Below are positions 36,687 through 44,684 of a DNA stretch of 64,000 nucleotides, in pieces (positions within the stretch are counted from its first letter, which is position 1; the number at the start of each line of letters is the position of its first letter). Under the pieces are notes generated by a model, which worked only from the letters and a program-made list of their open reading frames with translations, ran no database searches and had not been told where the DNA came from. The position numbers and the translations under genes are program-made. This stretch comes from Lewinella sp. LCG006 (GTDB lineage: Bacteria > Bacteroidota > Bacteroidia > Chitinophagales > Saprospiraceae): assembly GCF_040784935.1 (NCBI RefSeq), contig NZ_CP160680.1:6553802-6617801 (forward strand), read 5' to 3'.

Positions 36687-39538
36687 AATGCTCTGAAATC
36701 AAACCACAGCTTCATACTTATTCCCTCATCTCCACTTTTGATGCGGATACTCGTAGGCTGACTTTTAGGTCCGTGATGAGGAATGTCTTTGAAAGACCGC
36801 ATCGCTGGAATTTCGTACATAAAGGAAAGGTTACCTGAAGGAAAATCAGGCTGCGGATGGCTCCCCGGAAGCGCGTACTTAGGTTCATCGGGAGTAAACA
36901 GCCGGAGAAATAGCTGCTCAGATTCACTGAAAACGCGCAAGCTATTGCCACCAGCTTGCAAATGCCCCCCCAGAAAGTTGGCATAATAGCCCTTGAACTC
37001 CGGATAGATGAGGTTTTCGTAGCTTTCTCCAGTGATGGTCGTGTTGTATGTCTTATCCCACAAACCATAGTTTGTGCCCCTGATCCGGTTCTTCCAGACG
37101 TGAAATGGGCCGCGGCCAAAGAGGCGAATGCCTTCAACTCCTTCCTCTGGAAAATCGAAGGTGATGCCAAAACTATTGATCTGATCTTCAAAAAACGCAC
37201 CGTCGAAACCATTGCTGCGACCGGCGTTTTCCAGGGCGAGCATCTCCATTTTCAGGCGTCCATCCGAGTGCATGGTCCACGTTATCGAATGAATGCCACC
37301 GGTGTATTCTACTACACAACCGGCCAGATCATCCTTTTGGAAAGTCGTCACTGCCTTTATTGCCGCCTCCATCCCGATGGGTTGAGGCCCGTTGGTAAGT
37401 GGTATTTGCTGTTCCCCATTGTTCACACTCCGAATCACGCCACTATCCTGATCAATAATCACTTCTACTTCTCCCCCCTTTAGGATAATAGAATGCTCCC
37501 TCTTCTGAACCGTGGCTCCTACTATTGTTGGTTCTTTGCGAACAAATTTCTCGGCAAAACTTGCGGCTTTATGCAGCGGCCAGGTCCAGGTGTTGAGCAA
37601 GCGACCATGCTGATCGGTGGCTTGAATTTCTATCCAATCCCCCGAAAAGAACGCCTCTGACAGCGGGACGTTGATCCGGCGCGTTTCTCCCGGCAGGATA
37701 GAAGGTAGATCAATATCTCCAGCCACCACGGTGTCTGTTTTGGCCACTTCGTAAAAAGCGGCATCGCTGGCTCGCAACACGCGGTAATTCATTTTACAGG
37801 TATTCAAATCAGTGAACAAGTAAGCGTTACTGATCAGGAAATTGCCGTTAAAAGATGGAGTAATCATGGTGGGAGCAAACTGAATGGGCGACCAAATATC
37901 TCGTACCGTATAAAAACTCCCCTCCTTTTCACGATGTGGCCCTAGAATACCATCGGGAGCGAGAGAACCTACCCCGTCGTACTTGCGCTCGCCCGTCCAA
38001 TCGCTACGCAGCACGGCTTCGTCACAAAAGGCCCACATAAAAGCCCCCGCAAAAAGTGGACTTTCCAGGTACTGCTTCCAGAAATCTTCCAGGCCCGCGC
38101 CATGGCCATTGTCATAGGTACCGTGCATGAATTCGGTAGGAAAGAACACGTGTTCCCCGGCCCCAAAACGGTGAACACCGGTTTGATAGGTAGGATAATG
38201 ATGGGTATCCCAACCATTATAATCCGACCAAGGGTGAATGACAATCCGCTTTTGCGGATCCAGTTCTTCAAAAAGATAATCCAGATCGGTGTTCCATCCA
38301 CCTTCATTGCCATGGTCCCAAATGATGACAGAAGGGTGATTGACATCCCGCTGCACCATCTCACGGATCAGCTTTTCGCCAAGCTCTGTATCGTAACCAT
38401 TTTGCCAACCTGCCAGCTCGTCCAATACCATAATACCAAGGGAATCACAAGCATCCAGAAAATGATCATCGGGAGGATAGTGATTGCGCACGGCGTTCAT
38501 GTTCATGTCTTTCAGTAATTGTACATCCATGAGGCTGATTCGCTTGCTCGTACTCCGACCAGATTCCGGCCAAAAGGTGTGGCGATTGATGCCTTTCATG
38601 ATGATTTTCACGCCGTTGAGATAGATGCCATCGTCTTTACGAAAATCGAGGGTGCGAAAGCCGATGCGTTTAGTATACCGATGTAGCACCTTTCCGTCTT
38701 CTACTACATCAAGTTGCAAATCGTAGAGGTGAGGGGTCTCCGGTGTCCAGGGCTTTACCCCCACCCAGCTTACTTGTATGTTGGGCGTTGATAAGTCATT
38801 CCCCAGTTTAATGATTTTTGCAGGAAATGCTTCTTTTGAACTGACGTGTTGAATAGTAGCTATAATATGTGCCGTTGCAGGTACATTTTCCAACACTAAA
38901 TCAGCTGTCAGTTGCCCATCCATCCGAGCATCGATAGCGGCGTAAGCAATACGCGACATCGGAGCGATTTCCAGCCACACGGGTCGGTAAATACCGCCAA
39001 ACAGCCACCAGTCCGCCTTGCGTTCAGCTGCATTTACAGAAGCGTTTTCCGAATGTTTAGAGACGTGAACTTCCAAAAGGTTTTCTTTCCCTGGGTAAAT
39101 CAGTTCCGTTACGTCATACTTGAATTCGTAAAAACCTCCCTGGTGAATGGGCCCAGCAGACTTGCCATTGATCTTTACTTCAGTATCGGTCATCGCTCCA
39201 CCAAAGACCAGCGTGATATTTTTACCACGCTGGTTTTTGGGAACGGTGAAACGATAGCGATAAAACCCTTCTTCCTGGCTCGGTGCTTCCAGCTCAAGTT
39301 CCTTGTACCACCGTCCGTAAGTGTATTCACCAAAACCTGCCAACTCCCATTGTGAGGGTACAGGAATGGTCGTCCACACCTTACTATTCCTTCCTTCAGA
39401 ACACTTGAATTCCCAGTTAACTGGATGTTCAAAATCTGGACCAGAAAGATATTGTTTGAGAGTCGCTTGTGTAAAAGAAGTACTGGCAATAAATAACAAT
39501 ACCAGTAAGAGATACCACTTAAGCGTAAAATGTAGCAT
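36683..39538 (-). CDS. GH2 family beta-galactosidase-like glycosidase, exported
   Basis: Retaining exo-beta-glycosidase with the LacZ domain order: jelly-roll sugar-binding domain (residues about 60-200), immunoglobulin-like domain, TIM barrel, second Ig-like domain and a C-terminal beta-sandwich. The acid/base is Glu412 in WDHGNEGG and the nucleophile is Glu469 in FPTEFMHG. I start at the ATG at 39538, which gives a clean signal peptide (WYLLLVLLFIASTSF) and 951 residues. The longer frame would use a TTG at 39589. It lies on the opposite strand from the rest of the locus but closes it. Removal of galactose from rhamnogalacturonan side chains is the likely role. Beta-galactosidase is the commonest activity of this architecture, not proven here. 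Confidence 0.9.
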
Positions 39539-39652
39539 ATAGAGACGTTGGATTATTCGTTTTCTTTGCGAAAAAAGCCTCTTTAACAAGACTTAAAAAA
39601 CAGCTTTTTCTTGCAAAGGATATTACCCTAAAAATAAGGAATAAAATCTACT

Positions 39653-40114
39653 TTAACCCGAGACAGGATATGTCGGCAAGTCTTCTAAAAACTGATAGGT
39701 TTCATTTTCAAAATCAATGGAACAACAGTAAGCCTCCGGGCCGTTGCACACGAGTAAAAAAGGTACCTGAAGTGGCATATTATAGGTGGCGATCTGGCGA
39801 AACACAGACTGGCGCAAGACAACGTTTGGTGCTTTGCACTCTACCAATAGCCAGGGGGCCATGTCCTGGTCGAAGATGAGAATATCACAGCGTTTTTGCA
39901 AGCCATTAACGCTTAGGCCTCGTTCAATAGCAATCCTGTTTTTATTAACGCCCAAAACGTCCAATAGATAATGGATTAAAAGCTGGCGTACCATTTCTTC
40001 GGGTTGTAAAACCAGCCACTTATTGCGGATGGGGTCACGGAGCCAACGTTTTCCTTCCTCCTGCTTTACCTCCAGAAGGTCTTGATAATGGGTGAGATTT
40101 AATCGAAGTTGCAC
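39653..40114 (-). CDS. Small protein with HsdR N-terminal nuclease-like domain
   Basis: A 153-residue stand-alone version of the domain found at the N-terminus of type I restriction enzyme R subunits. PIRNKWLVLQPEEMVRQLL and the nuclease core RCDILIFD...LLVECKAP (Asp, then Glu-x-Lys) are visible. The start is GTG at 40114, because a TAG lies immediately upstream in frame. No HsdM, HsdS or helicase gene is near, so a working restriction system is unlikely. Such orphans are common in Bacteroidota and their role is not known to me. Confidence 0.8.
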   Translation of the reverse strand: MQLRLNLTHYQDLLEVKQEEGKRWLRDPIRNKWLVLQPEEMVRQLLIHYLLDVLGVNKNRIAIERGLSVNGLQKRCDILIFDQDMAPWLLVECKAPNVVLRQSVFRQIATYNMPLQVPFLLVCNGPEAYCCSIDFENETYQFLEDLPTYPVSG

Positions 40115-40150
40115 CTAGATCATGACATTTTTCAAATAAAAAAGCGTTAA

Positions 40151-40275
40151 GTGACGGAACCAAAATAACTGATTCCATTTTTGATTCGCTAAAATTTTCT
40201 AAGCAAGTGACTAAAAGGAACTTGCGTGAAAATATTCGCGAATCGTTAAAAAAAATGGAATCAGTTATTTCCGTC
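40151..40275. repeat. 125-bp imperfect palindrome, MITE-like
   Basis: The ends TGACGGAA (40151-40158) and TTCCGTCA (40268-40275) are inverted. AATAACTGATTCCATTTTT (40163-40181) is a perfect inverted copy of 40250-40268. Pairing continues inward through GATTCGC/GCGAATC to GCAAGT (40202-40207) and ACTTGC (40219-40224), so almost the whole element folds into one hairpin. It has no coding capacity. It fills much of the 324-bp gap between the HsdR-like and LysM genes; the rest of that gap holds only the LysM promoter. Confidence 0.75.
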
Positions 40276-40383
40276 AAATTACTAAATCTGTTAATCGAAT
40301 ACAATATTGCCTGTGATTTCAGCAAAATCTGACAATTATCGACCAGATGACAGCGTTTAAGTTACACCTTTTCCAATAAGTTG

Positions 40384-40414
40384 TTGTTTAGCAGGTGAAA
40401 TTGCTTTACCTTTC
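40384..40414 (+). promoter_or_regulatory. Candidate promoter of the LysM gene
   Basis: TTG at 40384-40386 and TACCTTTC at 40407-40414 (one mismatch to TAnnTTTG) are separated by 20 bp, a good fit to the Bacteroidota -33/-7 pattern. The LysM gene starts 24 bp further on. Confidence 0.5.
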
Positions 40415-40438
40415 GCTGCAAGAAAATACATTTTTTCC

Positions 40439-42436
40439 ATGATGCGCAAAAAAATCCCATTACTACTCGGCCTTTTCATGGTCTTGAGTATCTCGCTGAC
40501 TGCCGCTCAGATCTTTATCCTTTTTGATCCAGCTTGTATGGATCGGCTGGAATATGATATGACCCGACCAGATGGCAAAGGTGACTACCTCGTTTATCAC
40601 GTTAACATCCGTTCTGGTGAAAAACTCATTTTAGAGGTAGGTGAGGAAAGCTCCCGTGAGCAAAATTATCTTCCCGAACCCTATTTGTACTGCAACAGCG
40701 GCGGCTTTGACCAAAGCCTCATGCGGAGAATCAATGCTAACATTGATGAGGTATACCTGGTTTATCCCCGAAACGATAAAAACTACACAATTTCCAGGGT
40801 CGCGACGGCCGCCTACTATGCTAAAAATGGCAATGTACTGAGCTATGATTCGCCTAAGTACAGTTTCCGTTTCGATACTTCTTTTGGCACCATTGGTGAG
40901 AACATCGCGGTAAACAACCCCGGCGCCAAGGTGTACTTTGAAGGACGGTTAGAAAATGATTGTACCGGTTCTTATTTGTTCCGCCAGCTTTCTCCTCAAT
41001 CTGCTTATCCGCTTACCGACTTGGTGGTTACTCCAGAGATTGGTATTATTGAAGAACGCAGTGGTGCCAACGCCTCAGCCGCACTCAACAATACTATTCG
41101 CCTGAATAAAGTGAATGGACGATCGGCCGATCGCTACATCCAGGAAGTATGCGGTACAGAACCTGGCTCGCAAAAAGCGGTGATTGGTACCCAACAAGGT
41201 GTTCCAACACCTACCAACTACAATGCTGGTAACAGCAGAATCAATCCTCCTGGCAATTTACCTTCTGGGGCAATTCTACCTTCTGGTAATGTCGTAAACA
41301 ATCCTGGTAATACTGTACCTACGACGAGCACTGGCATTATGACGGAGAGTACTCCAACGCCAAGTGCTGCGACTACACACACCGTAGCTTCGGGGGAAAC
41401 ACTTTACGGTATTTCCCGGAAATACAGTGTTGATGTCGCTGATATTAAAGCCTGGAACAACCTTAGCTCTAATACCATTCGCAGAGGTCAGGTTTTACAA
41501 GTTGCTCCAGCTACCGATAACACCGCACCTGATTTGGTAAGTCGGGGATTGGCTAATCGTACTAGTCAGGCAACGACCTTATCTGGTGGTCCTGTTCCTT
41601 ACGCTCAAACTGGTACCCAGCGTATTATGACCGACAACCAGAATTTACACATTGTGAAACCAGGAGAGACCGTGGCCTCTATAGCTTTGGAATATGGTTA
41701 CACGAGTAAGAAGTTCCGGGAAATCAACGAATTAGGCGCCAACGACATCGTGAAGGTTGGTCAGCGTTTGAAGACTACCGACTGCGATTGTGCCACTTCT
41801 TCTGCCGCTGTCGTTCCCAATCAGGTACCTACGACAGCTACGCCCAACAGCTACAATTCGACAGGTGGCCGTTTGGCACCCAACGACTTGGTGGCGCGTA
41901 CCCCGGCAGCAGCGAGTACCAATGCCAATGTCATCAATCCAAGTGCTTCTCAGGTAGTAGTGAGAAATAGTGGAGGATTGACGACCTACACTCCTCCTAC
42001 GGTCCCTGTTACCACTAATCGTAGCCCAGTGAGTGATTACAATGCTATTCCTAACTCCTACGAAACCACCACCGCCAGACGTACAATGTCTAGCATGGAA
42101 GGAAGTGGAAGTACGCCTAGGGCTATTGGCAATGCTACTGATTTTGGCAGCCCGGTAGCACCAGCGAGTACCGCTAGTACAAGTCGCCCACAAGCCTATG
42201 GCAGCCCTTACCCGTCACCCAATACCCCCATTAGCTATGATGCGGTGAGGACTTCTCCACCAGATAATTACTACCAACCAGCTAGCACACAGCGACGGAT
42301 ACACGTAGTTGCTGCTGGTGAGAGTCTCTATGGAATTGCACGTCGCTACGGTACGACACCTGAGCAACTTCGCAAACTCAACAACCTCGGCCCTAGCGAT
42401 CCAATTATTGAGTACCAAAATTTATACATTGAGTAG
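40439..42436 (+). CDS. Exported protein with three LysM domains
   Basis: A 665-residue protein with a signal peptide (LLGLFMVLSISLTAA). An N-terminal domain of about 230 residues, which I do not recognise, has two Cys-containing segments. Three LysM modules follow, separated by long Thr/Ser/Pro/Asn-rich linkers: HTVASGETLYGISRKYSVD (about residue 315), LHIVKPGETVASIALEYGY (about 405) and IHVVAAGESLYGIARRYGT at the C-terminus. LysM modules bind peptidoglycan or chitin-like glycans, so the protein is probably held at the cell wall. No catalytic domain is recognised. A strong terminator follows the stop codon, so the gene is probably transcribed alone. Confidence 0.88.
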   Translation: MMRKKIPLLLGLFMVLSISLTAAQIFILFDPACMDRLEYDMTRPDGKGDYLVYHVNIRSGEKLILEVGEESSREQNYLPEPYLYCNSGGFDQSLMRRINANIDEVYLVYPRNDKNYTISRVATAAYYAKNGNVLSYDSPKYSFRFDTSFGTIGENIAVNNPGAKVYFEGRLENDCTGSYLFRQLSPQSAYPLTDLVVTPEIGIIEERSGANASAALNNTIRLNKVNGRSADRYIQEVCGTEPGSQKAVIGTQQGVPTPTNYNAGNSRINPPGNLPSGAILPSGNVVNNPGNTVPTTSTGIMTESTPTPSAATTHTVASGETLYGISRKYSVDVADIKAWNNLSSNTIRRGQVLQVAPATDNTAPDLVSRGLANRTSQATTLSGGPVPYAQTGTQRIMTDNQNLHIVKPGETVASIALEYGYTSKKFREINELGANDIVKVGQRLKTTDCDCATSSAAVVPNQVPTTATPNSYNSTGGRLAPNDLVARTPAAASTNANVINPSASQVVVRNSGGLTTYTPPTVPVTTNRSPVSDYNAIPNSYETTTARRTMSSMEGSGSTPRAIGNATDFGSPVAPASTASTSRPQAYGSPYPSPNTPISYDAVRTSPPDNYYQPASTQRRIHVVAAGESLYGIARRYGTTPEQLRKLNNLGPSDPIIEYQNLYIE

Positions 42437-42460
42437 TTCTAGAAAGCTATTCTAAGGCAA

Positions 42461-42506
42461 AAGAAAGGGATTTCCAGTAGCACCTGGAAGTCCCTTTCTT
42501 TTTTAC
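42461..42506 (+). terminator. Rho-independent terminator after the LysM gene
   Basis: AAGAAAGGGATTTCCAG (42461-42477) pairs with CTGGAAGTCCCTTTCTT (42484-42500) over 17 bp with one G-U pair and a 6-nt loop, followed by a T-run. The T-run merges into TACCTTTG (42504-42511), a perfect -7 box that probably serves the next gene. Confidence 0.88.
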
Positions 42507-42538
42507 CTTTGCAATTCAAAATAAGCTGATAAACGACT

Positions 42539-43633
42539 ATGATACTTCTCTTCATCTATGCTGGTTTAGCAATCGCCTTCTCTTTTTTTTGTTCTATCTG
42601 GGAAGCCGTACTATTGAGCATGCCCGACTCTTATGCAGAAGCACAAGCCGCCACCGGATCGGCAAATGGTAAACTTCTGAAGCAAGTCAAGAAGGAAAAG
42701 GACCAACATATCTCTGCTATTCTCTCGCTGAATACCGTTGCCCATACCGTTGGTGCCATCTTGGTAGGAAAGCAAGCGGAAGCTTATTATGGAACGGGAG
42801 GTTTCAGTTTTTTCGGTTTGCTCGATATCCCTTTCACTGGCCTTATTGCTGCGCTAATGACCCTGGGGGTACTTATCCTGTCAGAGATCATCCCCAAAAC
42901 ATTGGGTTCCAATAACTGGAAAACCTTCTCTGTTTTTACAGCTAAAAGCCTAAAAATTGTCACGTTTTTAATGACTCCTCTGGTTTGGATGAGTGATTTC
43001 ATTACCAAAAAGATGAGAGGTAAAGGGCACGGTACAGAGATCAGCAGAGAGGAACTTGCTGCGATGGCACAAATGGGAACCCGGACGGGCGTTTTTCACG
43101 CTGGAGAATCTACTATTATTGACAATTTGATGCGATTTCACTTGATTGAAACGCGCTCCATCCTCACGCCCCGGACGGTGGTGAAAGCTGCTAACCAGGA
43201 AAAAACCATTCTGGAATTTTATAACGCTAACCCAGAATTGGCTTTCAGCCGTATTCCTATTTTTGAAGGCTCTAAAGATCACATCACCGGCTATGTCTTA
43301 AAAGATGTGTTGTTGGACAAACTTGTTAAGCAAGAAGGCGACTTGAAACTAAAGGATATTGCACGCCCCATCACGGTCGTAAAGGAAGACCAAACCATTC
43401 AGGATGTATTTAACCACCTCTTGAGCACCAAAGAACAAATAGCCCTGGTGGTGGGTCAGTTTGGGGGTATGTCGGGAATTGTCACTTTCGAAGATGTCAT
43501 CGAAACCCTCCTGGGATTAGAGATCGTTGATGAATTGGACAGTACGGAAGACATGCAGCACCTTGCACGCCAAAATTGGGAAAAGAGAGCCCAAGACCTA
43601 GGGATCATCAAACCAGAGGACCCCAAGCAATAA
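42539..43633 (+). CDS. CNNM/CorC-type membrane protein with CBS domains
   Basis: A 364-residue protein. The N-terminal half is a CNNM (DUF21) transmembrane domain with three to four hydrophobic segments and the conserved LSLNTVAHTVGA and SEIIPKTLG blocks. The C-terminal half is a CBS pair (SRIPIFEG, ITGYVLKDVLL, ALVVGQFGGMSGIVTFEDVIETLLG). Members of this family are linked to Mg2+/Co2+ transport or homeostasis. The older 'hemolysin' label is not meaningful. The C-terminal CorC/HlyC binding domain of longer relatives is absent. A perfect -7 box lies at 42504-42511. It converges with the PfkB kinase gene, the stop codons being 5 bp apart. Confidence 0.88.
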   Translation: MILLFIYAGLAIAFSFFCSIWEAVLLSMPDSYAEAQAATGSANGKLLKQVKKEKDQHISAILSLNTVAHTVGAILVGKQAEAYYGTGGFSFFGLLDIPFTGLIAALMTLGVLILSEIIPKTLGSNNWKTFSVFTAKSLKIVTFLMTPLVWMSDFITKKMRGKGHGTEISREELAAMAQMGTRTGVFHAGESTIIDNLMRFHLIETRSILTPRTVVKAANQEKTILEFYNANPELAFSRIPIFEGSKDHITGYVLKDVLLDKLVKQEGDLKLKDIARPITVVKEDQTIQDVFNHLLSTKEQIALVVGQFGGMSGIVTFEDVIETLLGLEIVDELDSTEDMQHLARQNWEKRAQDLGIIKPEDPKQ

Positions 43634-43638
43634 AAAAA

Positions 43639-44583
43639 CTATTCAGGCTGAAAATCGAGGTAAAGAATTCTCTTGTCCACCTTGCCGGGGAGTGGCCCAA
43701 AGTGTTGCAGCTTTATTTCCGCCATACGGCGCCCCGCCAAAGCACACTGATAAAGGTTGAACCCATCGAGGTAGGCACATAAGAACCCCGACCAAAAGGC
43801 ATCGCCCGCGCCAGTAGTATCGACCACCTCTATGGGGCGAGCAAGCACGAAATGCTGTCCTTCTTCATTGCTTACAAAACAGCCTTTCTCTCCCAAGGTT
43901 ATGCAGACTGTTCTTGCTCCCAAACCGTGTAAAAACTGGGCTGCTTCAGCTGGTTGATCAATGGGATGACCGTAGAGCCTTTCCCAGTCCACATCACTGA
44001 ACTTCACCATGGCCCCGTAGCTGCAATAAGCAGCAACAATCTCTTGGGCTTCCGCTAAATCCGGCCATATTTTCGATGCGTAGTTGGCATCAATACTCAA
44101 CTGTCCGCCTGCTTCGGCAACTTTGCTGGCTGCCTCCAGGATAGCACCACGGGCAGGTTCTTTACTCAGTGCAAAGCAGGTGGTATGAAAAACTTTCAAC
44201 GCCTTTAAAACATCATCTGGGAGTTGCTCCTTCGAAATTTGGCAATCTGCCAGGCGATAAGCTTCGAAATTGGATACCTGCCGAGATTTCGTCACCAATA
44301 CAAGTGTAGTAGGATAAGGTACCTGATGCACGCCAGTGGTATCTAAAGCGAGATCCTTGACAAATTTGTGCAAATAATCTCCCATGTCATCGTTCCCTAC
44401 ACTGGCCACTAAAGCCGCAGGTTGCCCCAAACGCCCAAGGTTGCTCGCCATATTCGCAGGGCTGCCACCAGCAATACGCTCGAACGTAGTCACATCATCT
44501 AGCGTTTCCGCATAGGAAGTACTAATTAAATCAATCAATAACTCGCCTACGGCTAACACAGAAGGATAATTTGTCTCTTTCAT
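43639..44583 (-). CDS. PfkB-family sugar kinase (fructokinase-like)
   Basis: Phosphorylates a sugar with ATP in the cytoplasm. The start at 44583 (MKETNYPSVLAVGELLIDL) matches the family N-terminus. An alternative start at 44691 would run into the divergent gene. GGSPANMASNLGRLG is the N-terminal PfkB signature, and DTTGAGDAFWSGFL carries the catalytic Asp and anion hole. Length is 314 residues. It is divergent from a cytoplasmic GH31 gene across about 100 bp. Together they might process an imported alpha-glucoside such as sucrose, with the kinase taking fructose (inference). Confidence 0.87.
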   Translation of the reverse strand: MKETNYPSVLAVGELLIDLISTSYAETLDDVTTFERIAGGSPANMASNLGRLGQPAALVASVGNDDMGDYLHKFVKDLALDTTGVHQVPYPTTLVLVTKSRQVSNFEAYRLADCQISKEQLPDDVLKALKVFHTTCFALSKEPARGAILEAASKVAEAGGQLSIDANYASKIWPDLAEAQEIVAAYCSYGAMVKFSDVDWERLYGHPIDQPAEAAQFLHGLGARTVCITLGEKGCFVSNEEGQHFVLARPIEVVDTTGAGDAFWSGFLCAYLDGFNLYQCALAGRRMAEIKLQHFGPLPGKVDKRILYLDFQPE

Positions 44584-44684
44584 ATTCAATCCCAAACTCT
44601 TAGTAATCAGCAATGCGGTGAAAATAACTACTTTTAGTATTATTGCAAGACAAAATATAGCGAGATCACCGAAGTGCGTAAATA

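Noticed and set aside
39653-40114. A type I restriction-modification system
   Set aside because: Only the HsdR N-terminal domain is present; no helicase, HsdM or HsdS gene lies nearby.
40035-40325. Open frame of about 96 codons on the minus strand across the palindrome
   Set aside because: It results from reading through the hairpin element and the end of the HsdR-like gene; composition is not protein-like.
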